Shown here piece after piece: positions 55,824-64,000 of a stretch of 64,000 nucleotides of DNA. Every line of letters starts with the position of its first letter. The first letter of the stretch is position 1. The notes under the pieces are model-generated. The model worked only from the letters and a program-made list of their open reading frames with translations, had not been told where the DNA came from and made no database searches. The position numbers and the translations under genes are program-made. This DNA comes from Geobacter sp. OR-1 (GTDB lineage: Bacteria; Desulfobacterota; Desulfuromonadia; Geobacterales; DSM-12255), in the NCBI RefSeq assembly GCF_000813145.1, contig NZ_BAZF01000004.1:186001-250000 (forward strand), written 5' to 3'.

Positions 55824-58340
55824 ATGGTCACATTGACAATCGACGGCAGGGACGTAACCGTAGCGAAAGGTTCCACCATCCTGGAGGCCGCTCGTCAGAT
55901 CGGGATAACCATCCCAACCCTCTGCTGGCTGGAAAAAGTCTCTCCGACCGGTGCCTGCCGGATATGCGCTGTCGAGATTGAAGGGGTTGACCGCACCATG
56001 ACCGCCTGCAACACCCCGGTCAAGGAGGGGATCAAGGTTACCACCCAGTCAGAGAAGCTGACTGAAATCCGCCGCAAGGTCATGGAGCTGATGCTGGTGA
56101 ACCACCCGTTGGACTGCCCGGTCTGCGATGCAGCCGGTGAGTGCGACCTGCAGAACTGCACCTATGGACTGGAAGCGAACAGACCCGGGTATACCGCCAA
56201 CCTGGAACGGCACCAGATCCGCTACGACTGGCCGCTGATCGAGAGCGATCCCAACCGCTGCATCCTGTGTGAAAAATGCGTCAAGGTCGATCACGAAATC
56301 GTCGGTTGCGATGCCATTCATGTCGTCAACCACGGCGACAACACGATCATCGACACGATCGACGCTAAACCGCTCAACTGCGAGTTCTGCGGCAACTGCG
56401 TCGGCGCCTGCCCAACCGGCACCCTCATCTCCAAACCGTTCAAGTTCCGTGGCCGGCCATGGACGTTCAGTGTCACAAAAAGCGTCTGCGGGTTCTGCTC
56501 CACCGGTTGCCAGATCGAATACCATTCGCGCAACAACCGCGTCGAACGGGTCACCAGCGACGATTCCACCTACAACAGCGGTAACCTCTGCATCAACGGC
56601 AGGTTCGGTTATGCCTATCTCAACTCTCCCGATCGCCTCACACTCCCGCTGGTAAATGGGGAGAAATCCGACTGGAACAAGGCTATGGCCTTTGCAGTCC
56701 AGAAGATCAACGCGATCGGCGGCGATGCCTTTGCCGGGATCGGTTCGCCGCGCGTCACCAACGAAGAGAGCTTCCTGTTCCAAAAGTTGCTCAGAAGAGG
56801 GATCGGGACGAACAACATCGATTCCGAAGCCCGCTTCGGCTTTGCCCAGACCAAGGAACTCCTCTGGAAGCGCCTGGGCGGCGCAGGCGCAGGCCCGACC
56901 ATCGACAAAATCGACCATGCGGATGCCATCATCATCATCGGCAGCGACCTCAACGCCGAATCGACCGGCGTAGAGTACCGCGCCATCAAGGCCGCCACCA
57001 AGAACGACGCCAGGGTATTACTTGCGCATAGCCGCGACGTCAAGATGAAGAAGTTTGCCAACACCCACCTCAAGTACAAGCCGGGCGCTGAGACCGCTCT
57101 GATAGCCGGGCTTCTGAAAGCAGTCATCGATAACAACTGGGAAAACACCGAATTCGTCACTGCCAGGACGTCAGGGATCGACACCCTTAAGTCTTCCCTG
57201 GCTGGTCAGCAGTTGGCCGCGCTTGCCGCAACCGCCGGAGTCTCCGAGGCGGATCTCAAAGAAGCCGCCGCCTACCTGAAAGGGAAAAAGAATGTCATGA
57301 TCCTTTTCGGCGCCGACGTAATCCGTAGCAGCTCTGCCACTGATGCGGTCAATGCCATTGTCGATCTGGCCCTGCTGCTCGGTGCTCCTGCAGCAGAAAA
57401 CGGCGGCGTCATCGCGATCGAGCAGAAGAACAATATCCAGGGGATGCTGGACATGGGGGTTTCCCCCAACTTCCTCCCGGGATACAGGCAGAGCGACAAG
57501 CCGGGCAAAGACCTCTGGCAGATCATGGACGCCATTGAGCAGGGTTCAATCAAGGGGCTGTATATACTCGGCGCCGACCCGCTGGCATCATTCCCGGAGA
57601 GCGGCAGGATCAAGGCAGCACTCGCTAAACTCGAACTGCTGATTGTGCAGGATATCGCTTCCAGCGAACTGACCGAGATGGCGCACGTCGTTTTCCCAGG
57701 AGCAGCGGCTGCAGAAAAGAACGGGACATTCACGACTCCGGACAACCGCGTCCAGTGCCTGACCCGCGCCGTATCCCCTCCGGGCGAAGCGCGCGAGGAT
57801 TGGGACATCATTGCGGAGCTCTACAACAGGCTCACTGCTGAACCGCACGCCAGAAAGATCTCTGAAGTAACTGCAGAGATCAAAACCGAAGTTGCGTTTT
57901 ACACCGGAAGTTGCCAGGTTGTGGACGGCCGCTGTGCCGGTCTTGTCAAACAACTGGATGCCACACCGGCAACATTCAACTTTAACGGGATCGTCATCGG
58001 CGCAAGCAGCGCAGCTGACAGCCAGCTGCCTCTCCTCCTTTCCGTTGGCGCAATCGGCTTCCACAACGGCACGATGTCCACCCGTTCCGAGAACAACCTC
58101 TCGGTTTCATCCCAGGGGTATTTCGAGATCTCCGAAGAGGATGCGCAGAAACTTGGCGTCACCGATGGCGCCTCGGTCAAGGTCAGCTCCCCAACCGCTG
58201 CAGTAACCGGTCCGGCCAAGGTCAGCGGAAAACTCCAGCCAGGATTGCTGTTTGCACCTTTCCACTTCCGTGACCTGAACGCCGCTTCACTGCTCAAGCG
58301 TAACAACAATCTCGCTAGCGTGAAAATCGAAAAAGCCTGA
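55824..58340 (+). CDS. sfrA: SfrA-type Fe-S/molybdopterin-fold subunit (NuoG/formate dehydrogenase-like)
   Basis: About 838 residues. ATG 55824 is nine bases from GGGAG; an ATG at 55818 is also in frame. It has a [2Fe-2S] domain (CWLEKVSPTGACRICAVEIE), the His-Cys3 motif HPLDCPVCDAAGECDLQ, two [4Fe-4S] sites (CILCEKCVKVDHEIVGC; CEFCGNCVGACPTG), then a Fe4S4 domain (SVCGFCSTGCQIEYHSRNN) and a molybdopterin-oxidoreductase fold to the end. It could be taken for NuoG, but no other complex I genes are near. Paired with sfrB 33 bases upstream it matches SfrA; the reported 87 kDa subunit size agrees. It ends before a strong terminator. Confidence 0.8.
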   Translation: MVTLTIDGRDVTVAKGSTILEAARQIGITIPTLCWLEKVSPTGACRICAVEIEGVDRTMTACNTPVKEGIKVTTQSEKLTEIRRKVMELMLVNHPLDCPVCDAAGECDLQNCTYGLEANRPGYTANLERHQIRYDWPLIESDPNRCILCEKCVKVDHEIVGCDAIHVVNHGDNTIIDTIDAKPLNCEFCGNCVGACPTGTLISKPFKFRGRPWTFSVTKSVCGFCSTGCQIEYHSRNNRVERVTSDDSTYNSGNLCINGRFGYAYLNSPDRLTLPLVNGEKSDWNKAMAFAVQKINAIGGDAFAGIGSPRVTNEESFLFQKLLRRGIGTNNIDSEARFGFAQTKELLWKRLGGAGAGPTIDKIDHADAIIIIGSDLNAESTGVEYRAIKAATKNDARVLLAHSRDVKMKKFANTHLKYKPGAETALIAGLLKAVIDNNWENTEFVTARTSGIDTLKSSLAGQQLAALAATAGVSEADLKEAAAYLKGKKNVMILFGADVIRSSSATDAVNAIVDLALLLGAPAAENGGVIAIEQKNNIQGMLDMGVSPNFLPGYRQSDKPGKDLWQIMDAIEQGSIKGLYILGADPLASFPESGRIKAALAKLELLIVQDIASSELTEMAHVVFPGAAAAEKNGTFTTPDNRVQCLTRAVSPPGEAREDWDIIAELYNRLTAEPHARKISEVTAEIKTEVAFYTGSCQVVDGRCAGLVKQLDATPATFNFNGIVIGASSAADSQLPLLLSVGAIGFHNGTMSTRSENNLSVSSQGYFEISEEDAQKLGVTDGASVKVSSPTAAVTGPAKVSGKLQPGLLFAPFHFRDLNAASLLKRNNNLASVKIEKA

Positions 58341-58370
58341 AACGTTCATCAATCAACTGAGCCGCAATCA

Positions 58371-58397
58371 AAGCCCCGGACCTCCGGGGCTTTTTTT
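58371..58397 (+). terminator. Intrinsic terminator of sfrBA
   Basis: AAGCCCCGGA and TCCGGGGCTT form a GC-rich hairpin followed by seven T. It is 31 bases after the sfrA stop. Confidence 0.9.
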
Positions 58398-58438
58398 ACG
58401 CTCTTGACCATCAGCCGTTCATACTGCATATTAGCCGA

Positions 58439-59764
58439 ATGAAAACGTCACGGCTGCCAAAACTGCTTTACGCCGATTCCAGGGGAAACATCTACGACCA
58501 TCCATATTTATGCATGGCAGGGATGAACGGGGACTCAGCGGTCCTCCCCGAAGATGTGGAATTGATTCCCCTGCCTGAAGACAGCAGGTTGTTTACCATC
58601 CCGAACACCCCGCCCATTGCCTGGGACAACAAACAGAAAAAATACGTTACAATGGAGACGGTCCGCGAAGGGAAGCGTGATATCCGCATCCAGGCGGTAT
58701 CCGCCTTCATGGCGCCCGGCTTTGTCAGGACACTGCTGCCCGCGTGCGACTACAGTAAAAAGAAGGTCCATCTCCCGCTCTGGTCTTACACAGCGGTCGG
58801 ATGGGACGAAGAGAACGAACGGTTCGTGGTTGCGGCAAGCCGCGTGGACACCAATGAAAACTGGCTGCCGCGCAATTACGACGACCGGCAACTCGACCCG
58901 CTGGTAAAAAAGCGGGTACGAGAGTTCCCGGGGAATCGACTGCTGACGCAGCTTGCCCGCTGCGCCGTGGATTATCACTGTTTTGCCGCCAAGAACCTGT
59001 TCTACAGAAGATGGGAGGCCCCGATACCCACCTCACCGGCCTGCAACTCCCGCTGCCTGGGGTGTATCAGCCTCCAGCCGTCCGACTGCTGCCCCTCCAA
59101 CCACGAACGGATTCCGTTCGTCCCCACGCCTGAAGAGATCTGTGAACTGATGCTGCCGCACCTGAACGAGGCGGCTGAGCCGATCGTCTCCTACGGCCAG
59201 GGGTGCGAAGGCGATCCAATCATGCAGGCCGATACGATAGCAGAAGCTACCCGGCGGATGAAGAGCGCCACCAATCGCGGTACGATAAACTTCAACTCCA
59301 ACGGTTCATTCCCGGACCGGATCAGGATGCTGTGCGATGCCGGAATGGATTCATTCCGGTTCTCCCTGAATTCGGTGCGCGAGGAGCTGTACAACGCCTA
59401 TTACCGCCCGGCCGGCTACAGCTTCACTGCTGTGGAGGAATCGCTGCGGGTCGCCAAGGATGCCGGTCGCTTCACCATGATCAACTACCTGGTATCTCCG
59501 GGGGTCTCGGATCACCCGGCCGAAGTCGAGAAACTCCTGGCTTTCATCGGCCGGACCAAGGTTGATATGATCCAGATGCGCAACCTCTCCATTGACCCGG
59601 ATTTCTACAACAAGCGGATGGGGGTAAAAGGGAAAGGGATCGGGATGTACCGGATGCTGGAGACCATCAAGAAGGAGCATCCGCGGGTCCAGTTCGGTTA
59701 CTTCAACCGAACAAAAGAGAAATTTTATCCTGAAAACTACGAAAAGGGGTGGCCGATACGGTAA
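58439..59764 (+). CDS. Radical SAM protein of unknown role
   Basis: 441 residues. The first ~190 residues are an N-terminal domain without clear relatives (LYADSRGNIYDHPYLCMAGM). The radical SAM motif CNSRCLGC (C-x3-C-x2-C) lies near 202, followed by extra cysteines (SLQPSDCCPSNH). Barrel elements are IVSYGQGCEGDPIMQADTIA, FRFSLNSVREELYNAYYRP and MINYLVSPGVSDHPAEVEKL. It resembles SPASM-like or activase-type proteins, but no substrate is evident. It is bracketed by terminators on both sides, so it is a single-gene unit. Confidence 0.82.
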   Translation: MKTSRLPKLLYADSRGNIYDHPYLCMAGMNGDSAVLPEDVELIPLPEDSRLFTIPNTPPIAWDNKQKKYVTMETVREGKRDIRIQAVSAFMAPGFVRTLLPACDYSKKKVHLPLWSYTAVGWDEENERFVVAASRVDTNENWLPRNYDDRQLDPLVKKRVREFPGNRLLTQLARCAVDYHCFAAKNLFYRRWEAPIPTSPACNSRCLGCISLQPSDCCPSNHERIPFVPTPEEICELMLPHLNEAAEPIVSYGQGCEGDPIMQADTIAEATRRMKSATNRGTINFNSNGSFPDRIRMLCDAGMDSFRFSLNSVREELYNAYYRPAGYSFTAVEESLRVAKDAGRFTMINYLVSPGVSDHPAEVEKLLAFIGRTKVDMIQMRNLSIDPDFYNKRMGVKGKGIGMYRMLETIKKEHPRVQFGYFNRTKEKFYPENYEKGWPIR

Positions 59765-59805
59765 CAGGACGGCAGGACGCAGAAGACAATTTCCCAGCCC
59801 CACGA

Positions 59806-59838
59806 AAAATCCCCCGAAGCAGTCATTCGGGGGATTTT
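59806..59838. terminator. Bidirectional intrinsic terminator
   Basis: AAAATCCCCCGAA pairs with TTCGGGGGATTTT over 13 bases with a seven-base loop, between the convergent radical SAM and cytochrome genes. Confidence 0.9.
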
Positions 59839-59877
59839 CATTTCCGGGCCAAGAATAATCAGACGGTTAATTCAGCG

Positions 59878-62697
59878 TCAATAACTGTGGCAGACATAGC
59901 ATTGATTGGTCCAGCTGTCATAAGGCACGCCCCATTTGATCTTTGTCTGGTCCTGATGGCAGGCAACATTCGAACAGGTCTTACTCGAGGCGTCGTACTG
60001 GGCAGTGTTTAGGCTCATGGTGACGGTACCTGACCAGTAGGTGTCGTAAACTACCGGGTTGTCGCGGTCGAAATCAACACTCCCGCTGCCATTGACATGC
60101 TTTGAGAAGTTGTTGATCGGGACATCGCCGGCATTCCACATATATTGACTGTTGCTGGTATAGAGGGTCCAGGCATTGGCAACCCGGAGAGTCTCATAAT
60201 GACAGGTCCGGCACGGCATTGGGCCATACCCCATATTTGCGTTATGCCGCTCTTCCACCCCGTTCACATACGGAGCATTGTAGTCGCCACCGGCATTGAT
60301 CCAGGAGTGACTGTCACCTGCCCCAAGATCGTTATCCGGATATCTTGTGCGCGGTGGATTGGCATGGCAGCCTGAGCAGGTGAGAGCCGATCCGTTCCAG
60401 GTAACAGACCGGTAATTTCTGGTCACGACCAGATTCGGCGGCAGATAGGTCGAATAATTGGTGAAGTTTGCCACTCCCCCCGGAGTGGTCCATTCGTTAT
60501 AACTGTGGCAATAGACGCTGCTGCAGGTGCCGTTAGTATAACGGAATCCCTTGCTGTCGGTGTGAATGGAGGTGCCGTTCAGATACGCGGCTGATGCCGG
60601 ATTCCTGGCCTTGAGCGAATCTGGCGGAGCAAGCGGGTTGTGCAGCTCCACATCTACGGAACCGTTACCATGTTTGGCGCGGTCAAGCGGGTGACAGTTG
60701 CCGCAGTTGATTATGTAGCCGGCAGCATTGGCCGAGAAGTCCTGGGCGATCCGCACATCGCCATAGGCCGCCTGCTCCAGGGAACCGGAAAAATGTTTCA
60801 GGTGGGCTGGCGTAGCCGGAGGGACTTCATGGCAACCACCGCACTGCACGGTTGCCCCCCAGGTGGCGCCGGCGCCGCCATGGCAGCTGATGCTGCCGCA
60901 CATCCCACCGGTTGCCGCATAGGTGTAACTGAAAGATACCCCTGGCCCTGGGACCAGGTCATAGGCCTTGTTGACATGCGTTGCCGTATTTGTGATCGTG
61001 ACACCGTCAGATGATGTGCTGTTGTGGCAGAGATTGCAGACGGAATGATGCGCGTGGCTGTTGGCCTTGGGCGTTCCGTTCGGATAGTTGGGCGGATAGG
61101 CATGGCAGGCCGAACAGCCGATCGTACCGCTCCCCCAGTTGGTAGTGGCGCTTGCCGTGACGGCACCGCTGGCAACTGATGTGCCATTGCTGTGGCAGTA
61201 GGTATTGGTGCAGTTGGCGTAGCCGTTGCCCGGTTCCGGTCCTCCCTGATAGGCGCTCATGTTGCCGAAGACCGGGTCCAGTCGGACATCGATCTTGCCG
61301 TTGGCGTGCTTTGCTCCGGTGCCCCAGTGGCAGACAGTGTTGCCGTATGGGTTGCCGAAACAGGTCGGGACAAAAGGTTGGTCCGTGTATTTGTGGCAGA
61401 TCATGCACCTAACGGTGTTACTGGTAGCAGTAAAGCCATAGGTTAGATGTTTCGCATGGCTGCCTGTGGCAATCTTGGCTCCGCCGTGGCCATGGCCGCC
61501 ATCACCGGCATGGCAGTCACCGCACTGTATGGAATCGGCATCACCCCATTCCGGCGTATTGTAGGCAGTCGGCCCGCCAATCCCGCCATCGGGCTGGACA
61601 TTGGAGTGGCAGTAAACGTTCTGGCAACTGCCGACCGTTGCTCCAGGGCTATGGCCGTCAGCACTGTATGTTCCGCCGAAGGCGGGTGCCAGATTAACGT
61701 CAACCTGCCGGTTGAGATGGTTGGCACGATTGGCGATCCCCGTGCTGCCTGATGCTGTGTAGTTGTGGCAAACAGAGCATTGATAGACATACTGGCCGTA
61801 AAAGTCTTTCCCGACATGAATGGTATGCGAGCCGCTGGTGATTTCGGCACCGGTGCCATGGCCATTGCCGTGACAGCCGGAGCAGTCGCCGGGAAGCGGA
61901 GTTCCCCATACCGGAACGACATTAGGCTGGTAATTGCCTGAACTGTCTCCTTTGCTGTGGCAATAAATATTGCTGCAACTGCCGAACTGGTTGCTGCCGC
62001 TCTTGGGCAGATAATCGCCCAGATTGCCGGAATAGAGGCTGCGAACCGAGGTAAGCGGGTTCTGGATGGCCAGAACCAGATCCCTGCCAACACTGGTTGC
62101 ATGGCGGAAAGGGGAAACCTCGTTGCGGTGATCGGTATGACACTTCCCGCAACCGCCGGTCCCGGGATAATAGAGATCGTGGCTGGTATGGCTCCCGGCT
62201 GCGCCGCTATCTCCACCGCTCGGTGGTGCTCCGTGGCACTCAGCGCACCCTTCGGGCTGGACCAGGGGAGCAGAGCCCCAGGCTTTGGTCTCCCGCTCGA
62301 AATGGCAGTTCACATTACTGCAGCTGCCCAGCCTGGGAACGGCTCGTTGGGGGAAGGCACTGCTGCCGTTTCTATAGACTGCGGTCACAGGCGAGTTATT
62401 GATGTTCGGCTTGATCTCTATCAGTCTATTGGCATGACCTGGGCCGTATTCGGCCGTGTCCGGATGACAACGGGAACATGCCCCGGGAATGACGACCGGA
62501 TCCATATGGGTTCGGTGATTTCCCTGAAAGCCACCGGTGCTGATATTCCGGTAAGCAGCATCAACCGGCCGGTAATCCGGCGGGGCCTTCCCGCCATGGC
62601 ACTCGTAACACTCGATTGCCACCGCCGGGAGAGCCGGCCATAGAAATAAGACCGTAATCAGGCAGGCAAATAACTGAACCGGCTGTAATCGTAACAT
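59878..62697 (-). CDS. Large multiheme c-type cytochrome (CxxCH and C-x4-CH motifs)
   Basis: About 939 residues from ATG 62697 (AGGGTG eight bases upstream); an in-frame ATG at 62721 is possible. A signal peptide (LFACLITVLFLWPALPAVA) leads to export. By eye there are 15 CxxCH motifs, seven C-x4-CH motifs (such as CSNVNCH and CSNIYCH) and one C-x9-CH, 23 candidate heme or cluster-like sites in all. The alternation of C-x4-CH and CxxCH is the repeated unit of Geobacter GSu_C4xC__C2xCH proteins. It likely sits in the periplasm or on the outer surface and takes part in extracellular electron transfer; no lipobox is seen. Whether the C-x4-CH sites bind heme is not known from sequence. Confidence 0.88.
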   Translation of the reverse strand: MLRLQPVQLFACLITVLFLWPALPAVAIECYECHGGKAPPDYRPVDAAYRNISTGGFQGNHRTHMDPVVIPGACSRCHPDTAEYGPGHANRLIEIKPNINNSPVTAVYRNGSSAFPQRAVPRLGSCSNVNCHFERETKAWGSAPLVQPEGCAECHGAPPSGGDSGAAGSHTSHDLYYPGTGGCGKCHTDHRNEVSPFRHATSVGRDLVLAIQNPLTSVRSLYSGNLGDYLPKSGSNQFGSCSNIYCHSKGDSSGNYQPNVVPVWGTPLPGDCSGCHGNGHGTGAEITSGSHTIHVGKDFYGQYVYQCSVCHNYTASGSTGIANRANHLNRQVDVNLAPAFGGTYSADGHSPGATVGSCQNVYCHSNVQPDGGIGGPTAYNTPEWGDADSIQCGDCHAGDGGHGHGGAKIATGSHAKHLTYGFTATSNTVRCMICHKYTDQPFVPTCFGNPYGNTVCHWGTGAKHANGKIDVRLDPVFGNMSAYQGGPEPGNGYANCTNTYCHSNGTSVASGAVTASATTNWGSGTIGCSACHAYPPNYPNGTPKANSHAHHSVCNLCHNSTSSDGVTITNTATHVNKAYDLVPGPGVSFSYTYAATGGMCGSISCHGGAGATWGATVQCGGCHEVPPATPAHLKHFSGSLEQAAYGDVRIAQDFSANAAGYIINCGNCHPLDRAKHGNGSVDVELHNPLAPPDSLKARNPASAAYLNGTSIHTDSKGFRYTNGTCSSVYCHSYNEWTTPGGVANFTNYSTYLPPNLVVTRNYRSVTWNGSALTCSGCHANPPRTRYPDNDLGAGDSHSWINAGGDYNAPYVNGVEERHNANMGYGPMPCRTCHYETLRVANAWTLYTSNSQYMWNAGDVPINNFSKHVNGSGSVDFDRDNPVVYDTYWSGTVTMSLNTAQYDASSKTCSNVACHQDQTKIKWGVPYDSWTNQCYVCHSY

Positions 62698-62809
62698 GCG
62701 TATCACCCTGAGATGCCCCATAAAAGCGCTCTTTCACGAATCTGCAGTAAACAAAATTTAACCCGTTGTAATTAAAGCAATTTTCGTGCCCCTAAGCATT
62801 CGGCACCAT

Positions 62810-62838
62810 AAAAAAACCCCCTGTAATCAGGGGGTTTA
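62810..62838 (-). terminator. Intrinsic terminator of the chemotaxis receptor gene
   Basis: AAACCCCCTG pairs with CAGGGGGTTT (ten bp, TAAT loop). Read on the minus strand it ends in a T-run, just past the receptor stop. Confidence 0.85.
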
Positions 62839-62870
62839 ATCTCCTCATGCACCCAAGTCCAGCCAGCCGG

Positions 62871-64000
62871 TCACAGCCGAAACTGCCCGACGATCCGCTG
62901 CAGCTCCTCGGCGGTCCTGGCCAGCTGGTTGGCGGCAGTGGCCGACTCCTGGGCTCCCTTGGCCGTATCCTGAACCACCTCGGTGATCTGGTGGATGTTG
63001 TTGCTGATCTCGCCGGTGGTGGCGGTCTGCTCTTCCGCGGCCGTGGCCACCTGGTTTACCTGCATGGTGACGGCGTTGATCTGCTCCAGGATCTCCTGCA
63101 GGGCCTGGCCGCTCCTGGCCGCCTCGCTGGTCCCCTGCTCGACCTCCTGCACCCCGGCCTCCATGGCTGCCACCGCTCCTTTGGTCTCGTTCTGGATCGC
63201 CTTGATCATCTCGCTGATCTCGCGGGTCGCCTTGGTGGTCCGCTCGGCCAGGGCCCTGACCTCGTCGGCGACCACGGCAAAGCCTCGCCCCTGCTCGCCG
63301 GCCCGAGCCGCCTCGATGGCCGCGTTCAGGGCCAGCAGGTTGGTCTGGTCGGCGATGTCCTGGATGGTGGCGACAATGGCGCCGATCTGGTCGCTTCTCG
63401 CCCCCAGGCTCTCGACGGTCTTGGCGGTCTCCTGGACCCGGCTGGCGATCCGGTTCATTACCTGGACGGTATTGTTGACCACTTCCGAGCCGCTGCTTGC
63501 GGCCCGGCTGGCCTGGTTGCTCCCCTCGGCCGCCATCTGGCAGTTCTGGGCGATGTCGCCTGAGGTGGCCGACATCTCTTCACCGGCAGTGGCCACGGTG
63601 ACGGTCTGGGCCGCCACCTCTTCCGCGCCGGTGGCGATCTGCTCCGCGCTAGCCATTAGCTGCGTAGCTGCGGAGGCTACCTGGTTCGAGTTAGCTGCCA
63701 CGCTGGAGATGATACCGTGGAGCTTATCCATGAACGAATTGAAGGCGGTGCAGATATCGCCGAGTTCGTCCTGCGAGCGGTACTCAAGCCGCTTGGTAAG
63801 GTCGCCGTCTCCCTGGGAAATGTCCAGAACCATGTCATGCACGGCAGTTAACGGTTTCTTTATGGAGCGGATGATAATGAGCGCCATGACGATGGCCAGG
63901 ACAAAGGCAACCAGCACCATGCCCAGCATGAGTACCTGGATTCTGTTGCTTCCGGCTCCGGCCTCCTTGATCATCGCCGCCATCCGTGTGTCCTGCCCCT
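62871..64000 (-). CDS. Methyl-accepting chemotaxis protein, 5' end outside the window
   Basis: At least 375 residues, open to the window edge, so the N-terminal sensor is missing. A membrane span ([20 protein letters not shown]) is followed by a HAMP domain ([20 protein letters not shown]) and a long signalling coiled coil. The hairpin tip reads [20 protein letters not shown], the conserved MCP core, then [20 protein letters not shown]. It ends [15 protein letters not shown] with no CheR-binding pentapeptide. It signals to CheA/CheW. What it senses cannot be told from this part. Confidence 0.93.
   Translation of the reverse strand, partial: GQDTRMAAMIKEAGAGSNRIQVLMLGMVLVAFVLAIVMALIIIRSIKKPLTAVHDMVLDISQGDGDLTKRLEYRSQDELGDICTAFNSFMDKLHGIISSVAANSNQVASAATQLMASAEQIATGAEEVAAQTVTVATAGEEMSATSGDIAQNCQMAAEGSNQASRAASSGSEVVNNTVQVMNRIASRVQETAKTVESLGARSDQIGAIVATIQDIADQTNLLALNAAIEAARAGEQGRGFAVVADEVRALAERTTKATREISEMIKAIQNETKGAVAAMEAGVQEVEQGTSEAARSGQALQEILEQINAVTMQVNQVATAAEEQTATTGEISNNIHQITEVVQDTAKGAQESATAANQLARTAEELQRIVGQFRL

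Noticed and set aside
55824-58340. NuoG of complex I
   Set aside because: No other nuo genes are adjacent, and the partner is a GltD-like NADPH flavoprotein with a NuoF fragment, which fits SfrAB better.

Overview
The window looks like chromosomal DNA from a Geobacter-type deltaproteobacterium (Desulfuromonadota). The main evidence is a gene pair matching the NADPH-dependent soluble Fe(III) reductase SfrB/SfrA, a large c-type cytochrome mixing CxxCH with C-x4-CH heme motifs, an IclR regulator near sfrBA, an acetate-type sodium symporter operon, a selenocysteine-encoding selD, a sigma54-like promoter and AAGGAG-type ribosome binding sites. This assignment comes from gene content and recalled family knowledge; no database search was made. 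No IS element, CRISPR array, rRNA or tRNA gene was recognised.

Left block (about 1-22.5 kb): a long minus-strand run from 15,081 down to 76 interleaves housekeeping enzymes (purE, purD, purH, selD) with four paralogous membrane proteins. Each paralogue has a multi-pass membrane half followed by TPR repeats. They share a D-D motif after the first membrane segment, an HP-x4 motif followed by R, and a DRY-like motif, and resemble the TMTC O-mannosyltransferases of animals. Two family-2 glycosyltransferases of the DPM1/ArnC type, which make polyprenyl-phosphate sugars, lie in the same run. A fifth membrane protein of GT-C type is coupled to thiC on the other strand. The inferred system is lipid-linked-sugar-dependent glycosylation on the far side of the membrane, and it is the most interesting candidate here. 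The block also carries a RACo-like ASKHA ATPase gene wedged between two of the paralogues, an alanine racemase gene broken by one base, and a TPP riboswitch driving thiED-thiC.

Middle block (22.5-45.5 kb): an exported DUF4350-like protein, an RluA-type pseudouridine synthase, a 58-residue protein, an AMIN-domain protein, an FNT channel, acylphosphatase-ligA, an isochorismatase-type hydrolase and a ferritin-like protein. A tetR - ABC1 kinase - B12 radical SAM operon follows, with two operator-like palindromes and an out-of-frame [4Fe-4S] motif just after its last gene. Then come a UvrD/Rep helicase behind an unexplained terminator, a duplicated Cys-rich exported protein, a DEAD-box helicase, trmB-truD, and an operon of DUF4212, sodium symporter, nucleotidyltransferase-like protein and TIM-barrel isomerase.

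Right block (45.5-64 kb): a universal stress protein, an IclR regulator with a near-consensus sigma70 promoter, coaE, a FapA/DUF342 protein, an M29-like peptidase, a hybrid histidine kinase, sfrB-sfrA, a radical SAM protein, the multiheme cytochrome, and a chemotaxis receptor cut by the window edge.

Metabolic link: AIR, made by the purine pathway, is used both by PurE (after carboxylation) and by ThiC, so purine and thiamine supply meet within this locus.
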